NCBI GenBank assembly: GCA_032622095.1
Contig: CP136062.1
Span: 39,186,918-39,250,917 of the forward strand
Direction of reading: 5' to 3'
DNA length: 64,000 bases
Origin: Siphonodentalium dalli
Taxonomy: Eukaryota > Mollusca > Scaphopoda > Gadilida > Siphonodentaliidae
This document shows, piece by piece, positions 23,168-35,230 of the stretch. Position 1 is the first letter of the stretch; each line of letters begins with the position of its first letter. The notes beneath the pieces were generated by a model. That model saw nothing but the letters and a program-made list of their open reading frames with translations, was not told the origin of the DNA and did no database searches. A program made the translations under genes and the position numbers.

Positions 23168-25055
23168 GTACTATTGGCGGTGGGGTCAACCTGTGCGCCT
23201 TATCTGAAAGTCTATATTTGCACTTTTGGAATTTGGCCGCTGCAATAAGTTACATGCAGTTAATTTGACATGACCAAATCCGCTATTTCCCTATTTATGC
23301 GGAAACAAAGGTCGTGCATTACACATCCCGATGAAAAGAAGCATTTACAGTACTGTTAGCAATTATTCAGCAAAGCAAAATCAAATCATCTCCAGAACAT
23401 CGCAAAAAGCATTATTGTGCATCGACTAACGTACAACACTGTTTGTATTGTGCACAGACTAACGTACAACACTGTTTTGAATAATTATTTCGAATTATGA
23501 TTTTTGGTGTATGCGTCTAATTCACTCACATGCAGTGTCCACATTGAACTATATGAAAATATAATAATTGAATTCATGATGTGACAGGTCGGATTTTATA
23601 ACATTAGTGATTCTTCCGAATAGGTTTAGATAAAAATAAAAACATGCTTACCTTATTATTGGAAGTACTAGACGTGTGGTGCTGCGGTTCTGCGATTATT
23701 GATTCTGAAAATGAGAATCGTTCGCACTGGATAAAGAGTATATAAGAGTATGGTCACGTGATAAGTATTAGCTCAGTGGACGTAAATTTGTTCTCCGTAT
23801 TGACAAAGTTTCAGATTAATATGGGCAAGGTTCTTTTTGGGTTCTACAGAAATATAAGTTCGTTAAAAATAGAACATAGTACAGTTGCCTTAGTACTCGA
23901 CACGAGATAAATATGTAACGAGAGGGATGTGCGGGGCATGGCGATAGGACCGATGTCCTATTGAATAAGTATTCTCAATTCTCCAATAATGATAACACTA
24001 TCATTGCCATCAAGCCGCGCCGGAGTCCACTAAGGGTCGACGACAGCGTTTATTGGTATACATGCTTACAAGTTAGGGGACGGGCACGTGATCACGTACA
24101 GGTTAATTACAGCCTAATTTGTCTGCGTTGGCGGTCAGGAAAAACCAACGAAAAACCTCTTGGGGAAAAACGATGGAAAACTGCTTCCGAAACCAACATC
24201 TCTAACGCAGCTCAAATGTTCGGAAATTCATTATAATTGATCAATTGTGCAATTACACAAACCTGTGCACACACTACATAATATATAAAATGTTCAAATA
24301 TATACACTATGATCGTGATCGAATGACACATTATATACGATTAATATAAATGACTATCAAACTATTTATTCATAAATAAGGTGCGATATACGCACATTTC
24401 AAAGTTGCAATTAACTTTTATTAATGATTGTTCAACAAAAATTCAACGTCAATTTTCTATAATATGCATGATTTCATGCGTTATAAGAATATGTTTCTTA
24501 GATATAGTATCAACATAAACATCTCTTTGCGTTATTGAACCGTCAATCCATAATATTATACAAATGTTTAAACAAATATTTGGAGCTGCCCGAACAGATA
24601 AGACGCTTTGGCTAGAAATGACAACACACGCTCTATAATAGCGAGACCTCTTTTCATTGTCCATGCACGAAGCGATAATTAATCGCTCACTCATTATTCC
24701 GAACACGCGAATACCGTATTTTTCGGTTAATGTGATTAGGACCAAACGCTGAAAAATTATCATACAACAAATGCCAAAAGTAAAGAAAATATTCTATCTT
24801 TCGTCTAAACGAAATATCTCAGTCGCAACCTGCAAGGTACGAACCTTTTCTCTATACTGCACCCCCATCCCATTGAATCATACAAAAATCCCAACTTGGG
24901 GAAATTGAATTGGCACGCCACTTAGCGCCACATCTATCTTTGATATCCCACTGATATTCCAAGCTTTCCAACTGTAGATAATGTCCAACCAAACCCCCTA
25001 AGGTTGTATAACTTCCAACTGATAGTTAATTGAGTCAAAATAATTTGACCAAATT
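23168..25055. other. Intergenic or intronic sequence, few signals
   Basis: AT-rich with no gene beyond the candidate exon at 23,652-23,726. A 27-base block (GACTAACGTACAACACTGTTT) is directly duplicated at about 23,425-23,480. The sequence CCTTATCTGAAAGTCTATAT at about 23,200 recurs at about 27,557. A 91-codon open frame (23,961-24,236) has no recognisable domain. Confidence 0.5.
23652..23726 (-). other. Candidate internal exon (minus-strand gene)
   Basis: A 75-base segment bounded on the minus strand by an acceptor (CTCTTTATCCAG) and a donor (AAG|GTAAGC). One frame is open throughout (CERFSFSESIIAEP then a His/Ser/Thr-rich stretch), and this frame is consistent with the frame open in the candidate exon at 27,324-27,359. 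A second acceptor (TTCTCATTTTCAG) inside it would shorten it to 53 bases. No domain is recognisable. Confidence 0.35.
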
Positions 25056-25500
25056 CAGGGGTGGTGGGTCGGAAAAAATGTCCAGGCACGTATGCTGATT
25101 TTTTACTTTCGACCACCCCCGCATCCAATTTTTTTTCGGGGGGGGGGGGTCACTGTAAACAGCTGTATATGAATTTCTATTTACTATTTGTCATGGATGT
25201 TAACATTGACATGTAAATAGGAACGAGTCATTTTGAGATCATTCGGCCAAAAAACATGGCTGCCAGCGGCTATCTTGGATTTCAAAATACAACACGATAA
25301 CTGCCTGCAGTCAGTTAGCAGTTATAATTACATTATTTCTATTGTGTTTTAAGCCAAACTAATTGCAAAAACAGTCAAAAGACTTGCAGGAAGAACAAAA
25401 TTTGAGTTGCTGAAAAATTTGTTTCTTGGTCCCATCGACCACCCACCCACACCGGCATACGTGCCCGGACAATATTTTGTTTCCACCCCCCCCCCCCCGC
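25056..25500. repeat. Inverted repeat unit with poly-G/poly-C ends
   Basis: CGTATGCTG with TGTCCAGGCACG at 25,078-25,095 pairs with GGCATACGTGCCCGGACA at about 25,453. Each half ends in a homopolymer (G run at 25,138-25,150, C run at 25,487-25,499). A related copy with CACCCACCCCGGCATAC and a C run is at about 29,890-29,960. Probably a MITE-type dispersed repeat. Confidence 0.5.
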
Positions 25501-25526
25501 CAAATTATGAAGATACGAGATTTGAG

Positions 25527-26812
25527 ATAGGATAGGATAGGATAGGATATTTTATTTCAATTTACACATATTAATGCATAATACATTTGGCATATATTAT
25601 ATTGTATATTTGAGGGGGTGGCATAGTCAGACTAGACTGTCTTACTGCCACCCCCTTAAAGAAGAAAAGATGTTACGATAGGCGGTCAAGATTTCTTGTA
25701 CAATGCACGGCTATATAATTATGTATCACACAATGGTTGCATTTAAGTGGGTTATATACATGGAGGGTATACGTCTAGATAAATCGCTTATTGGTTACTC
25801 GATGGTTTGTCTCTTTCTTGTCAGTGGGATGTTCCTTGAAAGTCGAGTAGGAATGTGCTGAGTGAGGTTGAGGATTGCGATATAGGGGAAGTCACTTATT
25901 GACGAGCTACCACACACTCGGGATATCTTTGATTGTTGCATTTAATTGTTGCAGCATATTTGTTAATGCAATCGGCATGTAAACGTCGTTTGAGTGTGTG
26001 TCTGGATTGGTATGATGTAAATTCGTTATCTAAGTTGTTCCATATAGTTGGAAAAGAATGGAATGGTAGTTGTTGGGACCAAGATGTTCTTGGTTTTTTT
26101 TTAAATAGTGGGTGCTTTTGCCGGGTGTCTGGTCCGGTTTTGCGTTTGGTAAACATGTCGGTGAATGATTCTATTAAGCGCATATGATACCAATCATGCA
26201 TGAAAACAGCCGCTTGTACTTTGTGGATGTCGTAGATTTTGAGTATATATTCTTTTTTAAAGAGAGGTTCTGTGTGGCTTCTATATTTCTTATTACATAA
26301 AAATCGTATCGCGCGTTTTTGAAGCATGAAAATTGTTTTGACCGCAGGGACGTGTCCCCATATTTGAACACCGTAGACGAGATGGCTTTGGATTAGAGCA
26401 TAATATAATGTTTTAAGTGCGCTACCAGGAAAGAAGTGTTTAACTTTATTGATGTGGTATATGGCATTCACCATTTTAGAACAAACAGAGTACACATGTT
26501 TTTTGAAAGTCAGGTTTTCATCTATATGGATTCCTAAGAATATTGTGGAGGATTCGTGCTCAAGATTTCCTATCTTGTTTAGTTCCTTATTATTTAAGTA
26601 AACCTTTATAAAGTTCCATTTGTCATCATTGTTCTCTGGGTGTATTAGAATATAGTTGCTTTTTTTAGTATTGATCACTAACTTATTGCTACAGCACCAA
26701 GCAAATATGTTGCGTAACTCATTATTCACATAACTTTCTACAAGGATGCCATTTTTTTCCACCAGTTACTAGAGTCGTATCGTCCGCGTATGATATGAGA
26801 TCATTCATACGG
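25527..26812 (-). mobile_element. 5'-truncated LINE E
   Basis: A minus-strand non-LTR retrotransposon. Its coding part starts at the reverse transcriptase YADD motif (about 26,790) and runs through the thumb and C-terminal region to 25,896. A 3' UTR with an internal GGGGGTGG/CCACCCCC hairpin follows, and the element ends in a tail of ATCCT repeats (25,527-25,548). Sequence above about 26,812 does not look like reverse transcriptase, which marks the truncation point. Confidence 0.85.
25896..26812 (-). pseudogene. LINE E reverse transcriptase C-terminal part, frameshifted
   Basis: The YADDTTLVTGG motif lies in one frame, and the rest (288 codons from 26,762 down to 25,896) lies in another. The shift occurs in a run of A residues at about 26,754-26,760. 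Features visible in order are YADD (palm motif C), KLVINTKKS (motif D region), FLGIHIDENLTFKKH (thumb), and YYALIQSHLVYGVQIWG (a typical jockey/CR1-like C-terminal block). The fingers and most of the palm are missing. Non-functional remnant. Confidence 0.85.
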
Positions 26813-26897
26813 CACAGTTGTCGCAAACATGCGCATAACCACCCTTTAGCAATACGTCGAAAACGATTTAAAAAGCGAAAGTATGAACGCTCTTTAT

Positions 26898-28334
26898 AAG
26901 AAACGTCGTTGAAATGTTTGTTTGGCTGACACAATGTTAATAGTGTTGAGACTTCCTCTTTTAACAGTCGTTATTTGGGCATCAAAACCTCAATGCGTTC
27001 GTATGTTTAGTCTGCTGCTAATATCGTGCTGAATATCCACTCCTTGTTACGTGTTGCAGTCCTTCTAATTTGCTATTAATGTTGGCGGTTCAGCTGAATT
27101 GCTATGAAGCGGGAAGGCCAACTGACGCTCTTAAGAAAATTAAATTAATATACCGTTAGTTTTTCTTAAGTTGTCATTTTTCAGTTATTTGCACAATACG
27201 ATCGATTTCAGAAAAAAATCTAGTGATCTGTATGATCATTGACAGCCAATATCACGGTTATACCAATAGTAACCACCAACATCGTTGAATTAAATTAGGT
27301 ACAAGAGAAAGGAAAAGACTTACCGAGTTAGTATAATGCTTCGATGATCTTCGGAATGTCTGGATGGAAATAAAGGTTTGCAAAATATTAGTTGAATTTA
27401 TATGAATTTCGAAGGGCGGTCACGTGTCTGGGAGTGTTCGATAACTATTGCACAATATGTTTTGGATGTCAAACTACCACTCCATATACAAGTATGTACC
27501 AGTTTTCTGTTGATTCAATAGCTCGATCAAGGTGTTTGCACCTTAAGGTGTTTGCACCTTATCTGAAAGTCTATATTTGCACTCAAGTGCACGAAGTCTG
27601 TAAACATATGCTATCTCATTGTTAACCGAGTGGTCAAATTTCCAATCCATAAGGGTACGTTCACACAGCTGCTAAATTGCTGGAAAATGTTCATGAAATT
27701 CATTCTTCATAGAAGTTTTGTTGTTGTACATATTTGAATGGTAATTGTAATTACATAGTGAGTAGGGATCTTCGAATTTTGCATTGTGCACTCGAGCAAA
27801 GAAATCCGCGAATTATTGTATAATCGATTAAATCCACAATGTTTAAGTATAATTTCGGGCAAATGTAATGCGAATGCAAACCCTAGTAATTACATTGAAT
27901 GCACTGCGCATGTAGTAAACTGCTGAAGCACTCTACCTTGTTGGTAGAATTATCAAACGCTCTCTGCGTTCCAAGTGTATCCAAGCACCTCGGTCAATCA
28001 AATACCGACGTGACCGCACGCGCTCAAACCGTTTCCGCATTTTACTATCGTCTGGCTACGACTGCGTACTCGTAGACGGCAAACTCCATGCAGCGCCACC
28101 TACGTTAGCACTGCTATATAGCACCGCAACAAGGATGGTACTTTGCGGACCGATACATCTATTTTTACAAATCGTCGGAACTATATTTAGTCACCTATTA
28201 TCTTATTTTGACCGCAAAAACGTTTGCAATAATTGTAATGCTTTCGGTATTGATAAGAACGATATAGACTGAGCCAGACATAGACAATTTCAATCCTAAA
28301 ACATAAGAACTAAGAACATGTAAGAAATCCTTAC
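26898..28334. other. AT-rich sequence, no gene apart from candidate microexon
   Basis: No domain-bearing frame. A 17-base tandem duplication (AAGGTGTTTGCACCTT) is at about 27,533-27,560, next to a 27-base block shared with about 23,200. AGGGTACGTTCACACAGCTG at about 27,652 resembles the termini of the element at 62,703-63,122. One exact AACGCTCTTTAT motif lies at its left edge (26,886-26,897). Confidence 0.5.
27324..27359 (-). other. Candidate 36-base microexon (minus-strand gene)
   Basis: Bounded by a very good acceptor (TTATTTCCATCCAG) and a consensus donor (TCG|GTAAGT). Only 36 bases, with one frame open that continues into the 23.7-kb candidate exon. The short length makes coding status uncertain, and it may be 5' UTR. 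Confidence 0.4.
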
Positions 28335-28400
28335 CAAATGTCCTCATGGCAGTGATATCTCAGCGGGGCGATGGGAGATAACTCTGCCTGGAGTTTGCGT
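28335..28400 (-). other. Candidate first exon (minus-strand gene)
   Basis: On the minus strand this reads into an ATG (ATGAGGACATTTG) and then a donor (G|GTAAGG). Upstream on the same strand are a TATA-like stretch (AAATATATATAATACC) and a CRE-like GATGACGTAAA. Joining to the 27.3-kb microexon from this ATG gives a stop after about 14 residues, so either the ATG is a short upstream frame or the exons are 5' UTR. The 5' end is approximate. Confidence 0.3.
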
Positions 28401-28627
28401 AGGTGGCTTAAAATTTACGTCATCGTCCTTTAGTCACGGAGATCTCCGAAAACCAGCGGTGGTATTATATATATTTTGTACGACTCAGTTATTATGCGAT
28501 CGGAATGGGACTTGAGTCATTTTAATCACAATCTGAATTTCCGATAGCGTTTGGTGTTGTCTGGACAAATTCCTTATTATACACAACGGGAATCTCATTG
28601 AATGTGTCTACAATTTTTTAGCGAAAA

Positions 28628-28777
28628 CCCTGTGCAAATGCATTCTCTTATATATGCGAGTCGCCCATAAGAGAATGCATTGGCCTAATAGTATTTACCT
28701 TGATCTTGTAAGCCAGTGCATTCTCTTATATATGCGAGGCTCCCCATGGATATATCAGAGAATGCAATGGCACAGGG
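28628..28777. mobile_element. 150-bp TIR element
   Basis: Bounded by CCCTGTGC and GCACAGGG. Inside, TGCATTCTCTTATATATGCG is repeated in direct and inverted orientation (28,638, 28,660-28,680, 28,717, 28,757), so each half can fold separately as well as together. No coding capacity. Confidence 0.75.
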
Positions 28778-30057
28778 TATTTAATGTCCATTTCGCGGTC
28801 ATTAAAAGTATGATGATGTCAACACAAGACAAATAATTTGTTGAGACCACCCCCCCCCCCCCAATTTCACTAAATTTGGTTTACAACCGCATAACACTCT
28901 ACTGATATCACTCATATATGACTGGGAATGATCTCATTTAGTTCACATAACAGTTTAGCCTGTTTCAGAAGCTGTTTTAATTGAAGAAAAAAAGATTTGT
29001 TAATTGCTGATCATCTGTAAACCTATGTCATTGTGCAGTTACACAGTTACTCACAATTCCATAATATCTAACTATTTCTGATTAGTCTGTCAACCTGTCC
29101 ATTATCTAACATATTCCATACCACTGGAGCAACTTCTATTGTACTAAACTAGCTGAACCAGGCTCACTATATTTAGCATCGGGGAGAACTATGGCCCCCT
29201 TTGTGGTACTCCGTGTACATTTTGGTCTTTATAGACATTCAGCGACGACCCCTTTGCACGATTCAATCACATTTTGATCGTTGAAACATTTTGATTTATA
29301 TATATTGTTTTTTTGTTTTTTTTAGATTGAACTCCTTGCTCAATTTAACAAAACCAATTTTATTTTATTTATTTTAATTCAAAATTTTGAAAAACTAACA
29401 CCATTATAACATCCGCCGGGGTACCCGAGTCACTACTTGTATATATTTTAATGTATAGATGACAAGCACTTGGATACTGTAGGTCTTGTGAGAGATCATC
29501 TGAGACATGCCATTCAGCCATTGATAGTCACATTAATGTTTGAGATAGCAGCTCGCTCGCGTTTTCCATGCACACAATGATCTATAGGCTTTAGTTACAT
29601 CAGGACACGTTTGTTTATTTATTTCATTTTTACATTTCCCGAAGCTTCATTCCGAAGGGTGTCGGAAGGAATTTTTTCACCCCACCGTCCCATATGCAAC
29701 ATGCCATAGCTTAATGTCATCTCCACTAAGGCCCATATGAGCTCATAAGTGACTTAAATATGGTGTTTTTGCAGTTATAAATTATAATAATATGTTTTAA
29801 ACTGTTACAGATGTCAAATATGGGTACAAAAGGTCTTTAGTAAAAAATGTACACGAGGTTGTTAAAACGCGTTTCTTTTTTGCCCCATCGGGCCACCCAC
29901 CCACCCCGGCATACCTTCCTGCAATTATTTGTATTTACCCCCCCCCCCCCCCCCCCCCCCGCCTTGCAAGTTTATATTTCATTTTCAGTTTGTCTGGTAA
30001 GCGGAGATTGTCTGCGTCAATTCTAAAATGGTTAGTGTCATATCGGACAGAGCATAT
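28778..30057. other. Repeat-rich non-coding stretch
   Basis: Contains C runs at 28,850-28,862 and 29,938-29,960 and a partial copy of the 25.05-25.5 kb repeat. No gene is supported. Confidence 0.5.
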
Positions 30058-30061
30058 TTAA

Positions 30062-30794
30062 AGATGAACAATCCGATTAAATATGCCCCTAAATTACTGT
30101 TTCGTCGGCTGTGGGTGGGGGGGGGAGAAATATTTGATTCGAGTCAAGGAACCCACCCATCAAAGCTCAAAGTTATCAGATATCGATTTTTTAAAGAGAG
30201 TTCGAAAGGTCACGAAATGTCTCAGTTCGCTGTGACTTTGCATGATGGCAATCAATCGCAAATTAACTTCGGAATACAACAACAACAACATATAAGGTAA
30301 ATTGTGAATATAGCACGACGAAAAGTAACGTCAGCAACAACAACATATAAGGTCAATTGTGATAGTCAACAACAACATATAAGGTCAATTGTGATAGTTG
30401 ATGTAGGTACATAACATATTTTTATTTACGAATCGGTAAGCGTTTTAGTTATGCAAATAGACATGTTATATAACAGCATGCCGGTTACACGTGACAATAT
30501 GTTTGTTTACATTTGTGATGACATGTGCTGGGAATTCCACTAAAAATATGGACATCAGCATATATGGTAGTTCCAAACCACATGCACTCGCTCGTTGTAC
30601 AAACCGTCAAGAAAAAACATATTATTACAGCTCATTATAGGACTTGTTCAACAAATATGATATCGTGGTTGGTATCGTTGTGAGTATTTATTGGTGATAC
30701 ACTAATTTGAATAACTAAATCGGCTTTTAGTGACATTCCGTTGTTGTTGTTGTAACTGAATGATGTGGGAACCATCGAATCGGATTGTGTACCT
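30062..30794 (+). mobile_element. TTAA-flanked MITE, AGGTACTCAATCCGA family, copy 1
   Basis: The left end AGATGAACAATCCGATT and right end AATCGGATTGTGTACCT pair as terminal inverted repeats, with TTAA at 30,058-30,061 and 30,795-30,798. The family block GAACCCACCCATCAAAGCTC is at about 30,149. A short tandem repeat (CAACAACATATAAGGTCAAT) expands the middle. No coding capacity. Confidence 0.7.
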
Positions 30795-30798
30795 TTAA

Positions 30799-31856
30799 AT
30801 ATAGGTTATTGTAAAGAACGATCTATACCTGTCACTTTAGAATGGCACAACATAAATTATTCAGATTATAAAATAGCGGCCGATCGGCATAACGCGTTTA
30901 CAACAAAAAATGAAATAATAATTACTGACCCTGATGGCTGAATACTACATGTATATGTCTTTAAGTATGAATTATACATAGAGATAAGAGATTCCGTGTA
31001 CGATCTAGACCGATCTTAGACTTTGAAACAGGGCTGTGCCTTTACTTGATTTTCTATAGAAAATCACTCATTCGCGGACATTTAAGTGGATATCCCACAG
31101 TTTCTTCTAAGAGATGAGGCATGTTTAGTTCAAACGTGATTGGAATTACGTAGGTTTACAATGCACACATAAAACGTGTGCACTGAATGTCACCAAATAA
31201 ACACGGTTCTTGCGTATGACTATCATATCATGAGGATTCCTGGTATGTGTAAATAAATTCACGACCACCTCGAGGGTATCGGTTCTTATTTATGACGATG
31301 TTTTCTTGACATAAGATAAGATATGCACATATGCACTAAATAATGTCTCTCTGTGTGCCAGTAATTTATGCCGAGTGTGTTTGAACTGAACTGGTCATGC
31401 TGAGGCCTGCATAGATATTATATCTGTGATACAATATTAACCCTGTATGAGCGAGCCCTCGAAATACTGAGGCCTGCATAGATAATATATCTGTGATACA
31501 ATATTAACCCGGTATGAGCGAGCCATCGAAATACTTGTGTTTGTAATCTGAGTGATTTAATTAAATTTAGATACAGAAGTACCGATTAGACGGTTGACCC
31601 TTGAATTATTGTACATTGTATGCCTAACATCTCTCAAATTCCATGAGCAGATATATATTTCCAGGCTTCGAAATTGTCCAATATATAGTAGACGGTAGTG
31701 ACTGAAAATCATACTCGTAGTTTATACTCCATATTTAGCAAAGCATTGACATTTAAGATGGAGATGCAAGTTTTGCATAAATACGGCCAAATATGGCAAG
31801 AGATGCCCAACACAGTATTTCTCTGGATCTATCTGGCGAAAAATCTTGAATTTCAC
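30799..31856. other. AT-rich stretch with a short tandem duplication
   Basis: A unit of about 69 bases (starting CTGAGGCCTGCATAGATA, ending GAGCGAGCC.TCGAAATA) is present twice in tandem at about 31,400-31,537. No gene is supported. Confidence 0.6.
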
Positions 31857-32703
31857 ATATCATAATCTTCATTGTTTGCAGAATCTGAGTAATTATTAAG
31901 AGGTGACAAAAACAATGGATTTTATAATACATTTGGGAGGTTGAAAATATTATTTTCTTTGTTGTCCCTTTAGGTACCAAGAACTGCTAGAATAATTAAT
32001 AATTTCACACAACACTCCAATAACCAAACAGCTTATTGTCTTGGTTCCATGAGAGGAGGCTTCATTTGTATAATTAAGTGGAGTTAGATTTTTAATTGCA
32101 TAATATAGTGTCATACCCCCATACATTATAATGAAGAATAAAGCAGTCACAAATATTCCAGCCCAATTAAACCAACTATTGATATGCAGTGTGGGCCACT
32201 CAAACAGGAGCAATCAACATAAATTAGGCCACAGGGTTAAGAGATATGGTGGTCAGTTTAACTTGGTTATGAAGCCATGACCCAGAACTCATCTCAGTCC
32301 AATTTTTCATTGAACAACATGAATGACATGAACATTCTGAAATATAGAAACTTATTTGTGGGTAGTTGTCTTTTTAAGTGAAAATAATCATTAAGTTTCA
32401 TGAATCAAGAAAAATTAGTCTCCTGTCAAGATCTTCAGATACGATACCATGGATATATGATCTGCACGTTTGAAATAAATCTAATTTACAGAAGTTCTTG
32501 GTACCTGAAAACGGTGAAATTTTAAATATTTTTCGTGCCATAAAAGTGAAGTAAATGAGATTATAATAACTAATTGTTCGATGATTCTTAAATAGTATAT
32601 CATAATAATCGCTTGTACCAAATTTCAAAAATAAATTCCTGACAGATTTTGAAAAAAATCATTTAGACATACCAGGAAATTTTTGCCAAACGTGCATCTG
32701 ACC
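31857..32703 (+). repeat. Third, diverged copy of palindrome-arm segment
   Basis: Matches left-arm positions 1,984-2,822 across its whole length, with many substitutions and small indels. Homology stops abruptly at about 32,703, before the region that would hold the TSP1 gene, so only the upstream flank is present. It is either an older duplication or a member of a dispersed repeat family. Confidence 0.75.
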
Positions 32704-32869
32704 CTTAAGACAATTTATGCGTATTTCCCTGACAGGGCACCCAGGTTTGTGAACGTGGCCTCAGTCGGGACTTTATGTAAGCCATGTATGGAAGCTTTTA
32801 TGTCTTTAGAGGGCGCAAGACAGAGCGATAGGAGTGCATATATATGCTATAGCCGATGTGCCCGACGTT

Positions 32870-33402
32870 TTCCGGGCTATTCAAAAACCAAATTTCAAAT
32901 CGATAGTTCTACCCAGCCCGACGTTGTCCGGGCTATTCAAAAACCAAATTTCAAGTCGATAACTCTACCCGTTTCCGAGATCTGGTCTGCGCCTGCGCGA
33001 AGCTGACGTCGCAGGGGCTCGGCGACCCGATAAAATTTATATCCGGGGCAAGATACATTCACATAGCAAATTTCAAGTCGATAGCTCCACCCGTTTCCGA
33101 GATCTCGCCTGCGCATGCGCGAAGCTGGCGTCGCACCGGCTCGGCGACCCGATAAAATTCGTATCCGGGGCAAGATACATTCACATACCAAATTTCAAGT
33201 CGATAGCTCTACCCGTTTCCGATATATCGTCTGCGCATGCGCGAAGCGGGCGCCGCACGGGCTCGCCAATACGACAACGACGACCGCCTGGTCAAACTAC
33301 ACACACGTACCAAGTTTCATCCCGATCGGTCGAGAATCGTAGATTTGTATAAATGACATACAGACATACAGACAGACAGACAGACAGACATACAGACAGA
33401 GG
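32870..33402 (+). repeat. GC-rich tandem repeat of about 126 bp followed by ACAG tail
   Basis: Three or so copies of a unit containing CAAATTTCAAGTCGATAGCT, then CTGCGCATGCGCGAAGC, then GGCTCGGCGACCCGATAAAA (units near 32,945, 33,066 and 33,190). Next come AAGTTTCATCCCGATCGG and a tail of ACATACAG/ACAG repeats (33,355-33,402). This layout is familiar from 3' ends of some invertebrate retroelements. The open frames here follow the repeat and are not counted as genes. Confidence 0.7.
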
Positions 33403-35133
33403 TCTTCAAAATATATATGAGATGTTCGTATGTTCAATATATAACCGAAACCATAAAGAAACGTTCTGATTTAAGTTCGTTTAAGCCAGAGATGCTCTCC
33501 CTGATGACCCAAGCGGGTATTTATTTTTCGATTCACAACATTCTAATATACCATTTTCGGCATTATCGTAGTAAACCTTTTCCAAATTATTAAATGTTAT
33601 GTTTCCTCCATGTTATCAAGCCACGCTGACAATCAAACATTAGGCTAAATCACGAGATTGTGCCAAATATGTAACTTGATATATAGGCCTACTGTGTGTT
33701 CTGTAGAGAATACAGTAAATATATACAATATAAAGGAACCCATTTATAAAGAGCGTTACATTGTGTGTTATATATGTATATCTCCTTACAATACTTTATG
33801 TTTGGTAGGTTATGTTCCATTGTTTTTTCCCTCCTGCAAACTTATATTATGTCTTGGGTTTTCCCCATATAATATTGTATGTTAACGGTTCTTAATTATT
33901 TAAGTGCCATATTTCAAAAATATGTATGTTATATTGGGCTACCATCAACATATAAACAACGGTACCTCCGATGGCCAGTTAAAACAAAATAACCTTGCCA
34001 CGATAGTGTGCGGATTTCAACAATGCAATGTGTAAAACTGTTTACTCTCTGACAATTAGCTACATCATCAAACACATTCATTCAAATGGCGTTTGTTTGG
34101 CGGTTTACATGCGATGTGTTAAGCATGATTGTTAATAATATTATCTGGGACCCAAGCGGCCATATACACGCATGCAAATACATGGATGTGTATTGTTTGA
34201 CTACCAGTGGATATATACATATTATCGGGGCCCGTGCGACATGCATATATTTATACATAAAAATCAATATGTAATCATAGATTATACCCCATATTTCTAG
34301 TGGAGCGCGCGCATTATGTTATTGGTCTGTCCGACCGTCTGTCCGTCCATCACTCGGTTTTGGTTTATGTGTGGTGGCTTTAGATAAGTATCAACTGGAT
34401 AACCTGTAATTTAATATTTGGGTTTTCTAACAGAGAGTGCAGGTCGGGACCGCGTGTTTTTGTGACCGCCGGCCAACTTCCGCTATGTAATATGCCCCCC
34501 CCCCCCTTTGTTGGGATTTCCTTCTATATTCGTCCCCATGTGAGGGCATTGGTAAGTCCAAACTGGTTTTACTGGATTACTGGTCCGGGGTGCAGGTTGG
34601 GTTCTAATTTGGAGTTCACCCGAGAGTTTTCACATGTGTTATCACATCGGGGGTATTAATTTTGGGTCAATATATCACGCCCATATATATAAAGAGCGTT
34701 TGATCTATTGGTTTCTTTTTACACGGGAATATGATAAAGATCGATTAATCCAAGGACGTAGTCTAGACGTATATTCTATGCCTATGTTACTCTTTTCCTG
34801 ACATTTTGTAAACTGCCGCAAGGTAGACTGCTCTGGACATCACAAGTGAAGTTTCCACTATCGGAGTCCAAGACAGGGGTGCCTCTATTATGTGGGGCCC
34901 GGATGCGAGCATCCACCTGCTCATATATTATGGGTATCACAAAACAATAAAAATATATATTTTTTAATATATATATACATGTATATAATTCAAGTGATTC
35001 GAAACATTCTACTGTGGCTCACAGTGAATAAACTAGTTCAGCGCAGGTCAATTATAAAGATTGCTAGAACACAGCGCCATTCTTTGATATAAATTAAATA
35101 AAGTGGTCCTGTTGACGAAATCGTTCTATTAGG
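33403..35133. other. AT-rich stretch, no gene seen
   Basis: Two exact ATAAAGAGCGTT motifs (33,746-33,757 and 34,689-34,700) and a C run (34,495-34,506) are the only notable items. Open frames are short and lack domains. Confidence 0.5.
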
Positions 35134-35230
35134 GTTAATGGACGAGCGACTGGGCATTCGGAAACTAGATGTTCGAGTCCGAAGGACGAGACCATTTAGT
35201 TTCCGTATGTCAAGTCGCGAGTCCACTAAC
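35134..35230. mobile_element. Foldback element of about 97 bp
   Basis: GTTAATGGACGAGCGACT pairs with AGTCGCGAGTCCACTAAC, and CGGAAACTAGATG pairs with CATTTAGTTTCCG. The GTTCGAGTCC in the loop resembles a tRNA B box, but no A box or cloverleaf can be drawn, so no tRNA is called. Confidence 0.75.

Noticed and set aside
35134-35230. tRNA-like B-box sequence GTTCGAGTCC
   Set aside because: No A box and no cloverleaf; it is the loop of a foldback element.
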